This document shows positions 36,276-46,149 of a stretch of DNA of 64,000 nt, one piece after another. This stretch comes from an uncultured Dongia sp. Its GTDB lineage: Bacteria > Pseudomonadota > Alphaproteobacteria > Dongiales > Dongiaceae. The first letter of the stretch is position 1, and every line of letters begins with the position of its first letter. The position numbers were made by a program, and so were the translations under genes. The notes beneath the pieces were generated by a model. The model was given only the letters and a program-made list of their open reading frames with translations, was not told where the DNA came from and searched no databases. The DNA is taken from positions 124,001-188,000 of the forward strand of contig NZ_CAKZGO010000019.1 in assembly GCF_936916975.1 (NCBI RefSeq), written 5' to 3'.

Positions 36276-37445
36276 ATGCGCGCACCCCTTGTCCTCTTCA
36301 TGCCGGCCCTCATTGCCGTCGCCGGTTTCGAGACCGCTCTTGCCATGGTCTCGCCGCTCGTCTCCCTGCGCCTCGAGGAAGGCGGCGTCTCCACGGGCAG
36401 GATCGGCTTCGTGGCGTCAGCCTATTCGCTGGGCTATCTCGGCGGTACGCAGGTCTGCCGGCATCTCATCCTGCATTTCGGTGCGCGCCAGACCGTGGCT
36501 GGTCTTGCCGCCTTGGCAGCACTCAGCCTGCTCGCCCATGCCATCATGTTCCACGTGCTGTTCTGGCTGCTGCTATCGGCGGTGTGCGGCTTCGCCATGG
36601 CCGGCATCTACACCATCGCCGAGAGTCTGTTGAACGTGCTGGCGAGCCGCGGCAATCGCGGGCGCCTCTACAGTGTCTACATGACGGCATCCTGGCTCAC
36701 CGCCGGCGCGTCTCCTATCGCGGTGCTCGCAGAAGGTAGCGGCGGCGTCATCAGCTTCATCATCGCCGGCGGCCTCATCGCCCTCACGGTTCTGCCGGTG
36801 CTGTTCTCACGCCGCGCGGAACTGCCGGTCCCGGCCCATGGCAATCTCACCCTGCGCCATTTCCGCGCTGTCCCGCCGGTGGCGCTCGCCATCTGCTTTG
36901 GTTCCGGCATCGTCAATGGTGGGCTGCATGGTCTCTTGCCGAGCTATGCGGTCGAGACCGGCCTCAACAACAACGATCTTTCGGTGATGCTAACGGTGGC
37001 GGCCATCGCCGGCATCGCCGGCCAGTTTCCGATCGGCCATTTTTCCGACAAGGCGCGCGAGCGCATCGCCGTCGCCAAGGTGGTCATCATCCTTGGCATC
37101 CTGCTGTGCCTAGCCTTGTTCGCCTTTTCCAACGCTGGCTTCGTGATGCTGGTGACCCTGTTCGGCTTGCTTACAGCCATCATGGCGCCGATCTATGGCG
37201 TGGGCGCGGCCCTTGCCAATGATCGTGCGGGTGCCGGCTGCACCTTGGCAACCACGGGGACTTTGCTGTTCGTGAATGGGATCGGTGCGGCTGTCGGCCC
37301 GATCGGCGCGGGGCTTGCGATGCAAGCCTGGGGACCGGCAGGATTGTTCCTGTTCCTGGCCGGCGCTGCCGGTGTCATCGGTCTTGCCACCGCCAATCAG
37401 AAGGCGCTGGAGCGGATCTGGCTGCTGGTGCCGACGCGGCTATAA
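36276..37445 (+). CDS. MFS transporter
   Basis: A 389-residue transporter with about 12 hydrophobic segments, and the MFS loop pattern between helices 2 and 3 modified (SLGYLGGTQVCRHLILHFGARQTV). The second half includes GQFPIGHFSDKARERIAVAKV. It resembles the YcaD-like group of efflux proteins, and its relative at 52.8 kb is similar in length and design. The ATG has GGAG about 9 bases upstream. Substrate unknown. Confidence 0.88.
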   Translation: MRAPLVLFMPALIAVAGFETALAMVSPLVSLRLEEGGVSTGRIGFVASAYSLGYLGGTQVCRHLILHFGARQTVAGLAALAALSLLAHAIMFHVLFWLLLSAVCGFAMAGIYTIAESLLNVLASRGNRGRLYSVYMTASWLTAGASPIAVLAEGSGGVISFIIAGGLIALTVLPVLFSRRAELPVPAHGNLTLRHFRAVPPVALAICFGSGIVNGGLHGLLPSYAVETGLNNNDLSVMLTVAAIAGIAGQFPIGHFSDKARERIAVAKVVIILGILLCLALFAFSNAGFVMLVTLFGLLTAIMAPIYGVGAALANDRAGAGCTLATTGTLLFVNGIGAAVGPIGAGLAMQAWGPAGLFLFLAGAAGVIGLATANQKALERIWLLVPTRL

Positions 37446-37449
37446 GAAA

Positions 37450-37480
37450 ATGCGGGGTGCAGATGATCTGCACCCCGCAT
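37450..37480. terminator. bidirectional hairpin between convergent genes
   Basis: A perfect 14-bp stem (ATGCGGGGTGCAGA and its complement) around a TGA loop, placed just after the MFS stop and just before the end of the convergent aldehyde dehydrogenase gene. There is an AAAA run on the left, giving a T-run for the minus strand; the plus strand has a weak one. It very probably stops transcription from both sides. Confidence 0.75.
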
Positions 37481-37485
37481 GGGTC

Positions 37486-39003
37486 TTAGCCGACGTCGAA
37501 CTTCACGCCCTGCGCCAACGGCAGGTGATCCGAGTAGTTGATGGTGTTGGTGGCCCGGCGCATATAGGCCTTCCACGCATCCGAACCGCTCTCGCGGCCA
37601 CCGCCGGTTTCCTTTTCACCGCCGAAGGCACCGCCGATTTCAGCACCTGACGGGCCGATATTGACGTTGGCGATGCCGCAATCCGACCCGACATCCGAGG
37701 TGAACAATTCCGCTTCCCGTACGTCGCGGGTGAAAATGCAGGAGGAAAGGCCTTGCGGCACATCGTTCTGCAGATGAATGGCGTCAGCAAAGTTCTTGTA
37801 CTTCACGACATAGAGGATCGGCGCGAAGGTTTCGTGCTTCATGACCGCACTCTGCTTCGGCAACTCGACCACGGCGGGGCGAACATAATAACCATTGGCG
37901 CAGCCGGAAACTCTGACACGTTCGCCGCCGGTGACTTTGCCGCCTTCGGCCTTGGCCTGCTTCAACGCCGCCTGCATCGCCTCATAGGCTGCCGCATCGA
38001 TGAGCGGGCCAATCAATGTCTTGGCCTCCAGAGGATTGCCGACCGGCACCTGGCCGTAGAGCTTCTTCAGGCGCGGCAGCAGCTTTGCGTAGATGTCCTC
38101 ATGCACGAAGAGACGCCGCAGGCTGGTGCAGCGCTGGCCGGCAGTACCAACCGCACTGAACAGGATGGCGCGTTCGGCGAGTTTGAGATCGGCGGACGGG
38201 CAGACGATCATCGCGTTGTTGCCGCCCAGTTCCAGCAACGACCGGCCGAAACGGCTGGCCACGCGCGGTGCCACTTCACGGCCCATGCGGGTCGAGCCCG
38301 TGGCGGAGACGAGCGCCACGCGCGGGTCGTCGACCATCACCTCGCCCACTTCGCGGGCACCGATCAGGACCTCCAGCAGGCCCTCCGGAATGGCGGTCCC
38401 GGTTTCCTTGGCAAAACGGCTGGCAGCCTTGGCGAAGATCTTGGCCGAGGCAAGTGCGACCAGCGGCGTCTTTTCGCTGGGCTTCCACACCACGGAATTG
38501 CCGGCGACCAAAGCTAGCGCGATGTTCCATGACCAGACCGCGACCGGGAAGTTGAAGGCGGTGATGACGCCGACGACACCCAAAGGATGCCAGGTTTCCG
38601 CCATGCGGTGACCCGGGCGCTCCGAGGCGATGGTGAGGCCGTAGAGCTGGCGCGAAAGGCCGACTGCGAAATCGCAGATGTCAATCATCTCCTGCACTTC
38701 ACCGAGGCCCTCGGTCACGATCTTGCCGGCTTCGACCGAGACAAGTTCACCCAACGCGGCCTTATTGGCGCGCAGCTCTTCACCCAGCAACCGCACGAGT
38801 TCGCCGCGCTTGGGCGCCGGCACCTGGCGCCAGGCCAGGAAGGCCGTCTGCGCGCGGGCGATCTTCTTCGCGGCACCTTTGGCGTCATCGCAGGCCAGGC
38901 GGCCGATCTCGCCACCGGTGATCGGCGAGCGGACAATGAGATCGCCCTTTTTCAGCGCCTTGGCGTCAAGGCCGAGAGCCTTCAGAATCTTGTCGAGTTT
39001 CAT
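37486..39003 (-). CDS. aldehyde dehydrogenase, ALDH7 (alpha-aminoadipic semialdehyde dehydrogenase) type
   Basis: A 505-residue NAD-dependent aldehyde dehydrogenase. The start at 39003 (MKLDKILKALGLDAKALKK) removes a long unlikely N-terminal extension. The catalytic Glu is in LLELGGNNAMIV and the Cys in FSAVGTAGQRCTSLRRLFV, wording characteristic of the ALDH7/antiquitin group, which oxidises aminoadipate semialdehyde in lysine breakdown. VGVITAFNFPVAVWSWN is the usual NAD-binding stretch. A lysine catabolic role is therefore likely but no partner enzyme is adjacent. Confidence 0.9.
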   Translation of the reverse strand: MKLDKILKALGLDAKALKKGDLIVRSPITGGEIGRLACDDAKGAAKKIARAQTAFLAWRQVPAPKRGELVRLLGEELRANKAALGELVSVEAGKIVTEGLGEVQEMIDICDFAVGLSRQLYGLTIASERPGHRMAETWHPLGVVGVITAFNFPVAVWSWNIALALVAGNSVVWKPSEKTPLVALASAKIFAKAASRFAKETGTAIPEGLLEVLIGAREVGEVMVDDPRVALVSATGSTRMGREVAPRVASRFGRSLLELGGNNAMIVCPSADLKLAERAILFSAVGTAGQRCTSLRRLFVHEDIYAKLLPRLKKLYGQVPVGNPLEAKTLIGPLIDAAAYEAMQAALKQAKAEGGKVTGGERVRVSGCANGYYVRPAVVELPKQSAVMKHETFAPILYVVKYKNFADAIHLQNDVPQGLSSCIFTRDVREAELFTSDVGSDCGIANVNIGPSGAEIGGAFGGEKETGGGRESGSDAWKAYMRRATNTINYSDHLPLAQGVKFDVG

Positions 39004-39245
39004 GATGTGGGAACTCCAATTGAAAAGCGCCCATGCATGCGCCAGAGGCGCCGATCTTGTCAACCGATGGCCCCAAATGTCGCCATTCCGGTGATTTCGG
39101 GAACTTTTAGACGCTGGCAGGTTTTGGCACTGGCAGGCTTTGGGCACGTCCCACGGCAGCCTGTGGCTTGCCCTGCCGCCGCAACCCGGCAACAATGCCC
39201 CGACAAGAATGCATCCGCAGTTTTGCAACCACCGGAGATAAATTG

Positions 39246-39938
39246 ATGGCGCGCCTGCAAAATAATTCACTGGGATATGGACTTAAGCAGGCTCTGCTGG
39301 CGGGAGCCACCCTTGCCGTTCTGGCCTGGGCGCAGCCCGCCCGGGCGGAAAGCCTGCTCGACATCGCGCCAACGCCGGAGTTGGCGCCCGGGCAGGCCTG
39401 GGCCACGGTGGCCGAGATGATGATGGTCTATTACGACGTTCCCAATACCGGTCCTGGCGAGATGCAATGCAGCCTCGCCTTCTTCCTGACCGGTGCGCAG
39501 AATTGCTACAAGGCGCCGGAAGAAAGCGAATTCAGCGCGGTGAGCCGCGTCGTCAAAGGCTATTCGCAATTCGCCCATGAATCCTTTGGCGAAATTCCCG
39601 TCGCCATGCGCTGGGAAGAAGCCAAGACGATCACGCCGCAGGATATCGTCCAGGAAATCAAGTTCGAGCGCCCGGTGCTGGTGCAGATCGAACCGGCGCC
39701 GAATGAAGGCGAGACCAAGGCTGAGAAGCGCGCCGTCCTGATCGTGGGATTCGATGGCGGCCCGGAAAATCTGCAATTGATTATCAACGATCCAAAAGTC
39801 TACCAACCAACTCAGAATCCCTACCTCGAATTCGGCGGCAGGATTCGCGACAATTCCGGCCAGTACCAGATCGGCTATGCCGACTTCCTCTCCTTCCTGA
39901 AATGGTCGGCAACGCTCTATAAGATCAAGCCGGACTGA
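39246..39938 (+). CDS. exported C39-like (papain-fold) protein lacking catalytic residues
   Basis: A 230-residue protein with a signal peptide (about residues 1-34, ending PARA). The mature part resembles the C39-like peptidase domain: the motif normally QxxCWAAxxxM reads GQAWATVAEMMMVYYD, with Ala51 in the Cys position, and the motif normally HAVLIVGY reads RAVLIVGF, with Arg162 in the His position; a QCS/NC cysteine pair (75 and 87) is kept. It is therefore likely to be a non-catalytic relative, perhaps binding peptides. GGAG lies 8 bases before the ATG. It stands alone. Confidence 0.65.
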   Translation: MARLQNNSLGYGLKQALLAGATLAVLAWAQPARAESLLDIAPTPELAPGQAWATVAEMMMVYYDVPNTGPGEMQCSLAFFLTGAQNCYKAPEESEFSAVSRVVKGYSQFAHESFGEIPVAMRWEEAKTITPQDIVQEIKFERPVLVQIEPAPNEGETKAEKRAVLIVGFDGGPENLQLIINDPKVYQPTQNPYLEFGGRIRDNSGQYQIGYADFLSFLKWSATLYKIKPD

Positions 39939-40267
39939 GTAACCCTCAGTAAAACAGCAATAAATCACCCAGCCATGCGGGTCGCACAGGTCCGGCATGG
40001 CTGGGGTAAATGTCAATTATCTTGACATATGCGCCCCCTGGCCTCATATCTCGCGGGCATTTCTTGTGGATTGCGCGCTTACGCCCTGGTTTGGCCGATT
40101 GTTTATGGCCACTTTTTCGGCGTCCATCCCGAGATACATATCCCACGTCATAGATTCCTGAGCAGGCGCGCCTTGGGTTCGCCCGCCGGCTATTTGCCCG
40201 CGCGCCCTTCGGCGCACGCGTAACTCCCTTGCGGCATGACAATGAACTGCCAAAAGGAATTACGGCA
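39939..40267. other. intergenic stretch before the RNA helicase, with a possible promoter
   Basis: No convincing gene is seen. A short direct palindrome-like pair (GCCATGCGGG... and CCCGCATGGC-like bases near 39972-40004) is present but weak. TTGACA at 40022-40027 with CATATC 17 bases further is a possible promoter, which would give a leader of about 210 bases to the TTG start of the helicase. Long leaders are common for DEAD-box helicases, often cold-responsive. Confidence 0.4.
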
Positions 40268-42097
40268 TTGAATACGCATACCCAAACTACTCCCGCCACC
40301 AACATTCTGGCGGATTTCGCCTCGCTCAACCTGGTTGAACCGTTGATGCAGGCCGTGACCGAATCCGGTTACACCAAGCCCACGCCCATTCAGGCCCAGT
40401 CAATCCCCGCTTTGCTGGAAGGCCATGACCTTTTGGGTCTCGCCCAGACCGGCACCGGCAAGACGGCCGCCTTCGTCCTCCCCATGCTCCAGCGCATGAT
40501 GGCCAACCGCAAGCAGCCGCAGCCCAAATCGGCGCGCGCCCTGATCCTGACGCCGACGCGCGAGCTCGCCGTCCAGATCAATGACAGCATCAAGACATAC
40601 GGCCGCCACCTGCCCCTGCGCTCGACCGTCATTTTCGGCGGCGTCGGCTCAGTCCCGCAGATCAACACAATGCGCCGCGGCGTCGACTTTGTCGTCGCCA
40701 CGCCGGGTCGTCTGCTCGATCTCATGAACCAGGGCCATGTGTCGCTCTCATCGGTCGAGTTCTTCGTCCTCGACGAAGCCGATCGGATGCTCGACATGGG
40801 CTTCATCCGCGACATTCGGAAGATTGTGGCCTCGCTGCCGGTGCGCCGCCAGACGCTGCTGTTCTCGGCCACCATGCCGAACGAAATCGCCGACCTCGCC
40901 AACAGCCTGCTGACCAAGCCCAAGCGCGTCGAAGTGGTCCCGCAATCGACCACTGCCGAGCGCATCGACCAGATCGTCTACATGGTCTCGAAGACCAACA
41001 AGCGCCGCTTGCTTGCTGAACTGCTGAACGGTCCGGGCGTCACCCGCTCGATCGTCTTCACGCGCACCAAGCGCGGTGCTGACCGCGTCTCCGAGCAATT
41101 GGAGCGTGACGGCATCCGCAGCGCCGCGATCCATGGCAATAAGGGCCAGAGCGCCCGCCAGACTGCCTTGAACTCGTTCCGCAACGGCAGCGTCAAGGTG
41201 CTGGTCGCCACTGACATCGCTGCCCGTGGCATCGATGTCGACGGCATCAGCCATGTCGTCAATTACGATTTGCCGCTGGAGCCGGAAAGCTATGTTCACC
41301 GCATCGGCCGTACGGCCCGTGCCGGTGCCACCGGTATCGCCATCAGCCTGTGCGATGGTGAAGAACGCAGCCTCCTGCGCGACATCGAGAAGATCGTGCG
41401 TATGAAGATTCCCGTGGTCGACGATCATCCCCTGGCCAAAGGCGGCGGCGATGCCGGTGCCGGCGAGCAGATCACACTCCACCGCGCTCAGAGCATCCGC
41501 CAGGACCAGGAACGCACCCAGGAGCGTAATCCGGGCCGCGGCCCGCGTCGCGGTGGTGGCGGTGCCGGACATGGCGGCGGCGACCGCAATCGCGGTGGTC
41601 AAGCCCGTGGCGAGCATCGCGGCGAACGGAGCCATGCCGCGCGTGGCGACCGTGACCGCGCCCCGGCCAAGAACGCTGATTTCCGCGGTGGCGACTTCCG
41701 CGAACAGGAAGCCCGTCAGCCTCGGACGGAGCGTTCCGCTCAGGCCCGCACCGAGCGTCCCGCGCAGCCGCGTGGCGAAGCCCGCGCCGATCGCAGCCAC
41801 AACCGTCCGGAAGCCCGCACGGAGAACCGTGATGCGCGCCCGGCACGCCGCGACGATCGACCGCGCCGCGATGATGGTGGTGAAAGCCGCTTTGAAGCCG
41901 ATCGCCGTCAGGCAGGTGCTCAACGCAACGACGCCCGTCGCAGCGAAGCACCGGTCCGCGCCAGTGAGCCACGCCGCGAACCGGTGCGCCCCGACGGCGA
42001 GCATCGCCGTATCGACTACCGCGCCCGCGCCGAACAGGGCGAGCGAGCCAAGCCCGGCGTCCATCGTGGCCCCGGCAGCAGCCGCCCGGCGCGTTAA
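40268..42097 (+). CDS. DEAD-box RNA helicase (RhlE type) with Arg/Gly-rich tail
   Basis: A protein of about 609 residues. The core has all helicase motifs: Q motif ([10 protein letters not shown]), motif I ([10 protein letters not shown]), [18 protein letters not shown] ([12 protein letters not shown]), SAT, and [10 protein letters not shown]. The first ~400 residues match RhlE. The last ~200 are very rich in Arg, Gly, Asp and Ala (RGG-like), a disordered RNA-binding tail. The start is TTG at 40268, with AAGGAA 8 bases upstream; upstream in-frame codons lack a site. It acts on RNA structure in ribosome assembly or mRNA decay. Confidence 0.92.
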   Translation: MNTHTQTTPATNILADFASLNLVEPLMQAVTESGYTKPTPIQAQSIPALLEGHDLLGLAQTGTGKTAAFVLPMLQRMMANRKQPQPKSARALILTPTRELAVQINDSIKTYGRHLPLRSTVIFGGVGSVPQINTMRRGVDFVVATPGRLLDLMNQGHVSLSSVEFFVLDEADRMLDMGFIRDIRKIVASLPVRRQTLLFSATMPNEIADLANSLLTKPKRVEVVPQSTTAERIDQIVYMVSKTNKRRLLAELLNGPGVTRSIVFTRTKRGADRVSEQLERDGIRSAAIHGNKGQSARQTALNSFRNGSVKVLVATDIAARGIDVDGISHVVNYDLPLEPESYVHRIGRTARAGATGIAISLCDGEERSLLRDIEKIVRMKIPVVDDHPLAKGGGDAGAGEQITLHRAQSIRQDQERTQERNPGRGPRRGGGGAGHGGGDRNRGGQARGEHRGERSHAARGDRDRAPAKNADFRGGDFREQEARQPRTERSAQARTERPAQPRGEARADRSHNRPEARTENRDARPARRDDRPRRDDGGESRFEADRRQAGAQRNDARRSEAPVRASEPRREPVRPDGEHRRIDYRARAEQGERAKPGVHRGPGSSRPAR

Positions 42098-42142
42098 GAG
42101 AAACTGACACAGTCAAGCCTCGCCTTGGCTGACCTGAGACCG

Positions 42143-42182
42143 AACCGCCGGGCAGCCGCATGCTGCCCGGCGGTTTCTTTTT
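42143..42182 (+). terminator. intrinsic terminator after the RNA helicase
   Basis: A perfect 14-bp stem (AACCGCCGGGCAGC) with 5-base loop followed by TTCTTTTTT-type tract. The T-tract overlaps the stop codon of the convergent HD-GYP gene. Confidence 0.9.
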
Positions 42183-45162
42183 AAGCGGCCGGCTTGATGT
42201 TTAGCACCGCCTCCAGATCCGGCTGGTCGATCTGCTCCGGATCGAGGAACTGCTCGGCATATCGTTTCCAGACGCCTTCCTCGATGAAGATATCGAGCAG
42301 GTCCGGGTCAAGATGGTTATCCTTTTTCATGAAGCCCATGATCTTGATCGCTTCGCTGAGCTTCTTCGCCTTTTTATAGGGCCGGTCGGCGGCCGTCAGC
42401 GCCTCGAACACGTCGGCGATCGCCATCATGCGTGCAACGGGCGACATCTCATCCTGCTTCAGCCGCTTGGGGTATCCCGTACCGTTCATCTTCTCATGAT
42501 GCCCGCCTGCTATCTCCGGCACGGCTCGCAGATGCTTCGGGAAAGGCAGACTCTTCAACATGATGATCGTTTGAGAGATATGATCATTGATCCGATAGCG
42601 TTCCTCTTCGGTCAGCGTTCCGCGGCCGATGCATAAATTATAGATCTCGCCTCGATTCATCTTGTAACGCGGCATGTCGAGCTTGAAGCCCCAGGGATTG
42701 TCCTGCGTGATGATGTCCTTGGCCTCGTGCGGCGTGATGTGATCCTCGCGATCAGCGAGCAGTGGTTCGTCGACAGGAAGCGTCGGTTCCGGCGTCCGGT
42801 CCATGCGCCGCTTTTCCTCGTAGGAGACGCCAGCCCGGTTGCTCAGGGTCCGTCGCCAGCTACGCCGGGCAATCTCCTGGATGCGCGCGACCTTTGCCGG
42901 TTCCATGAACTCGCCACCCTCGTTGCAAGTCGCCACGAAGGCAAAATCTTCATCCAGCTGTTGGAGTGACTGGGTGAGTGCCGCGTGCAAGGTCGGCTCA
43001 TCCTGCCCAGCCAGACGGCCCTGCCAATAGACGATCTCCGCATCGCGCTTCATGACCTCGAAACGCATGCGGATTTCATGGATACGGTCGTAGAGCGTTT
43101 CCAACTTGGTCGCCTTGTCGACAACATATTCCGGTGTCGTCACCTTGCCGCAATCGTGCAGCCAGGAGCCGATCTCGACCGCTTCCCATTCCTCGGCGGA
43201 TAGTTTGAAATCGGCGAACGGCCCATTCGTGCGGGCGCATGTTGCCTCCGCCAGCATCCGGGTCAAAGCCGGCACTCGGGCACAATGGCCGCCAGTGTAA
43301 GTCGATTTAGCGTCGATCGCCCCCGCGATCAGCTTGATCAGCGCATCCATCAGGTCTTTCTGCGCCTGCAGCAACTGCTTGTTCTCGATCGCGACACCGG
43401 CGCTGCCACTGACGGCGCGGATGAGTTCAATCAACCGGTTGCTCACCGACCAGGGTTTCTGTCCGGCACCGATGGCCTTCGTCAGCACAAGCGCCCCCAG
43501 CACCTGCTGTTTGCGATTGAACAGCGGCACCACGATCAACGCCATGCGAACCGCCTGCTCCCGCTCCACCAGTTCATGCAGACCTAGCGCATCAAGCTCG
43601 TCATATTCCAGGCGGCGTTCGATCAGGGCGATGCGCCCTTCACCTAAGGCTGCCGCGATCTCGCCCAACAGTCCGGCCCCGTGCACCGGCAACGATTTAG
43701 CGTGCGCATCCGGGCCGGCCATCTCATCATCGTGCCAGCGAACGATCTCAGGATGCAGCATGCCTTCTTCCTCATGCCACAGGTAAATGGCACCACCGTC
43801 GCTTTCGACCAATTCGATTGTTTCGCGCAGCACGAGGTTGAGAAGTGGACGAAAATCCCGCTCCGCTGCCAGCGCGTGACCTATGTCGAGGAACTTGCGG
43901 ATCGTCACCTTCATGCGACTGAGCGAGCGGCCCAGATCACCTACTTCCGAAATGATGGTCTTGACCTTGACGTCTTTCTCGAAATCGAACGCGGCGATCG
44001 CCTTGGTTTCACGCGCCAGCCGATTAATTGGCTTCACCAGCAATCTGGTGCCCAGCCAACCGACCAGGATCGCTACCAGCAGGATGACAAAGGCGATTGT
44101 GATCTGGCTTTCGACAATGCTCCGTGCACCGGCGAAAAGTTCGTCTTCCGGGACGGCGATCAGCATGGTGATCGCATTGATGCCTTCGATCTCTATTTTC
44201 GTCGTCGAGATCTGCCATTTGCGCCCGTCCAGCTCTACCTGATCGCGGATCTTGGTGCCGGTCAACATGTTGGCCGCGGCAGTCAAGGCTGGCACCTTGA
44301 GTTCGCCGATGGTCACGAGACGCAGCGAGCCATCGGCTTGAAGCGCCGTCATCTTGGTTCCATCGCGATAGGCTACAACCTGACCGCTTCGCCCGATCAG
44401 CGCCAGTTCGGTGGATGGCGTGATGCGGATATTCTTCATCTCTTCCGCCATCGATTCCAGCGTGAGATCGAGTGCGACGACAACGGCGCCATCCGCCGAC
44501 CTGCTGGCCAGGGTCGCACCCACCAGCTTCGTCGTAAAGAAGACGTAGGGTTCAGTGAAGACGGTACCTGGCTGTTTTGACGCCGATTGAAACCAGGGCC
44601 GGGTGCGCGGATCATAGCGATAGCCCGGTTGAAAGCGCATATCGAGCAGCTTGTGCTGGGCGTCGTAATACCGGTATTCGCCGATCATCGCCCCCACTGC
44701 ATCCTGGGTTATCGACTGCACCAGCAGGGTAGCGGTCTTCGGCGCCTTGACGACACGTCTGACGTCATCGTTGCGCAACGGACGGAACAGGATGAACTCG
44801 CCATTGGGGTAGCCGACATAGAGGGCATCGGTGATAGGGTTCTCATTCAGGGCGTCAAACACCAGCGGCAATTCATCGAGACGCTGCACCAGATTGTCGG
44901 CGCCAGACAGACCGCTATGCGCCAGCAGGGTGATCTGGTTGCGTGCCGGCGAGAGAATGCGCTGGACCTTTTCATTGAGCGTATCCCGAATATAGCGGGT
45001 CGTCTCGGCGGAGGTCGTCAGCAGGATGTCCTGGGTGCCACGGTAGGTCTGCCAGGCAAAGGTTGCGACAACGATGACCAGCAAGGTGGTGATGCCGATG
45101 ACCCCCAGCAGGTGCAGGGGAAATTCTACGGTTGGCTTTTTCTGTCGTCCAGCGACGGACAT
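42181..45162 (-). CDS. membrane sensor with Cache, GAF and HD-GYP phosphodiesterase domains
   Basis: A 993-residue protein. A transmembrane helix near residues 15-37 and another near 350-370 enclose a periplasmic Cache-type sensor (about 40-340); a HAMP-like linker follows, then a GAF domain (about 420-620) and a divergent HD-GYP domain. The metal motif HDCGK is at H669-D670 and HHE...GTGYP at about 888. Between them lie about 219 residues, against roughly 65 in ordinary HD-GYP proteins, so there is an insertion of some 150 residues. HD-GYP enzymes hydrolyse cyclic-di-GMP. The substrate-binding protein gene ends 33 bases upstream, so its ligand is probably presented to the Cache domain or to the same pathway. 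Confidence 0.88.
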   Translation of the reverse strand: MSVAGRQKKPTVEFPLHLLGVIGITTLLVIVVATFAWQTYRGTQDILLTTSAETTRYIRDTLNEKVQRILSPARNQITLLAHSGLSGADNLVQRLDELPLVFDALNENPITDALYVGYPNGEFILFRPLRNDDVRRVVKAPKTATLLVQSITQDAVGAMIGEYRYYDAQHKLLDMRFQPGYRYDPRTRPWFQSASKQPGTVFTEPYVFFTTKLVGATLASRSADGAVVVALDLTLESMAEEMKNIRITPSTELALIGRSGQVVAYRDGTKMTALQADGSLRLVTIGELKVPALTAAANMLTGTKIRDQVELDGRKWQISTTKIEIEGINAITMLIAVPEDELFAGARSIVESQITIAFVILLVAILVGWLGTRLLVKPINRLARETKAIAAFDFEKDVKVKTIISEVGDLGRSLSRMKVTIRKFLDIGHALAAERDFRPLLNLVLRETIELVESDGGAIYLWHEEEGMLHPEIVRWHDDEMAGPDAHAKSLPVHGAGLLGEIAAALGEGRIALIERRLEYDELDALGLHELVEREQAVRMALIVVPLFNRKQQVLGALVLTKAIGAGQKPWSVSNRLIELIRAVSGSAGVAIENKQLLQAQKDLMDALIKLIAGAIDAKSTYTGGHCARVPALTRMLAEATCARTNGPFADFKLSAEEWEAVEIGSWLHDCGKVTTPEYVVDKATKLETLYDRIHEIRMRFEVMKRDAEIVYWQGRLAGQDEPTLHAALTQSLQQLDEDFAFVATCNEGGEFMEPAKVARIQEIARRSWRRTLSNRAGVSYEEKRRMDRTPEPTLPVDEPLLADREDHITPHEAKDIITQDNPWGFKLDMPRYKMNRGEIYNLCIGRGTLTEEERYRINDHISQTIIMLKSLPFPKHLRAVPEIAGGHHEKMNGTGYPKRLKQDEMSPVARMMAIADVFEALTAADRPYKKAKKLSEAIKIMGFMKKDNHLDPDLLDIFIEEGVWKRYAEQFLDPEQIDQPDLEAVLNIKPAA

Positions 45163-45195
45163 GGCATGCTCCTGCCTGAAAATCTCGAAATCTGT

Positions 45196-46032
45196 TCAGT
45201 ATTCGATCATGGTTGCCGCAGCGGCCTTCGATATATGCCGTGCTGCAAGGCGGTGCAGCGTCTGATCGAGGCGCATCCCCTCGATGAGCCGCAGCCAATT
45301 GTCGACTTGTGCCGCATTGAAGGTCGCGCGGGCCAGGGCGAGTCCGCTGGGCGTTGGCGGTGCTGGCGAGGCATTGACCAAGGTGAACGCCGCACGCTCC
45401 TCCGCCGTAAGGTAGAAGAAATAGTGGATCGACGGCGCGAGGATGGCCTCGACCGTTCCGGTTCGCAGGGCTTCGAACAAGTCTGCCTGCGTCGCCAGTT
45501 CGACCACGCGGTTTTCGCCCAGCAGAACCTTGAGGTGATAGTCATAGTAGTTGCCGTAGCGAAATCCGCGCACCAGACCGATCCGCCATGCCGGCTTTGC
45601 TACCAGGGCATCCAAGGAAAAGGTCGTGCCGACCTCAGCCGATGGCATGATGAGCATGTTCTTGAAGCCGAAATAGGTCACGAAGCGTGCAAGCTTTTCA
45701 CGCCCCGGCGTCGCGATAGAGCTGGTCGCCATGTCGATGGTCCCAGCTTCGATCGCCGGCCAAAGATCTGCCCGCTGTACCAAGCGAATGTCGAAGACAC
45801 AGCCCGACCGCCACATGAGTTCGCCGATGATGTCGGCGTCAACTCCTGCACCATCGTGATACATTGAGCCGAATTCCATAACCGCGACACGAATGGGCTT
45901 TGCGCAGCCAAAATCCCGCGCCGGATCCTGCCCTTGTGCCATGGCTTCGCCGGACGCGGCGATCGCCAGGATCGCCAGCCAAACCAGGGTAACTCCTGTC
46001 ACCGATACCCGCATGCTCAAGCCCCGCGCCAT
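45196..46032 (-). CDS. periplasmic substrate-binding protein, family 3 (SBP_bac_3-like)
   Basis: A 278-residue protein with a signal peptide (VTLVWLAILAIAASGEAMA) and a bilobed binding fold: RVAVMEFGSMYHDGAGVDADIIGELMWRSGC, RADLWPAIEAGTIDM and GLVRGFRYGNYYDYHL. It lacks ABC permease genes nearby and instead is followed by the HD-GYP sensor gene, which suggests signalling rather than import. Ligand unknown. A GTG or ATG near 46014 is an alternative start. Confidence 0.82.
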   Translation of the reverse strand: MARGLSMRVSVTGVTLVWLAILAIAASGEAMAQGQDPARDFGCAKPIRVAVMEFGSMYHDGAGVDADIIGELMWRSGCVFDIRLVQRADLWPAIEAGTIDMATSSIATPGREKLARFVTYFGFKNMLIMPSAEVGTTFSLDALVAKPAWRIGLVRGFRYGNYYDYHLKVLLGENRVVELATQADLFEALRTGTVEAILAPSIHYFFYLTAEERAAFTLVNASPAPPTPSGLALARATFNAAQVDNWLRLIEGMRLDQTLHRLAARHISKAAAATMIEY

Positions 46033-46149
46033 GCATCGAGGACAATCTAGCTTCGCGGCTTTAACGATCCATTAAGCACGCAGTATACAGCGAAAAGCTG
46101 CCGCGTTGAATCGACAAGAGAGGCCAAACCGGCTCCATCGCGTCTCGGT

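Noticed and set aside
35975-36394. Arg-rich frames on both strands across the 50-bp duplication
   Set aside because: They are low-complexity and conflict with the MFS start; the repeat itself produces the open frames.
40748-42064. A 438-codon frame antisense to the helicase, with Ala/Thr/Gly-rich hydrophobic sequence
   Set aside because: It is the mirror of the Arg/Gly-rich tail codons.
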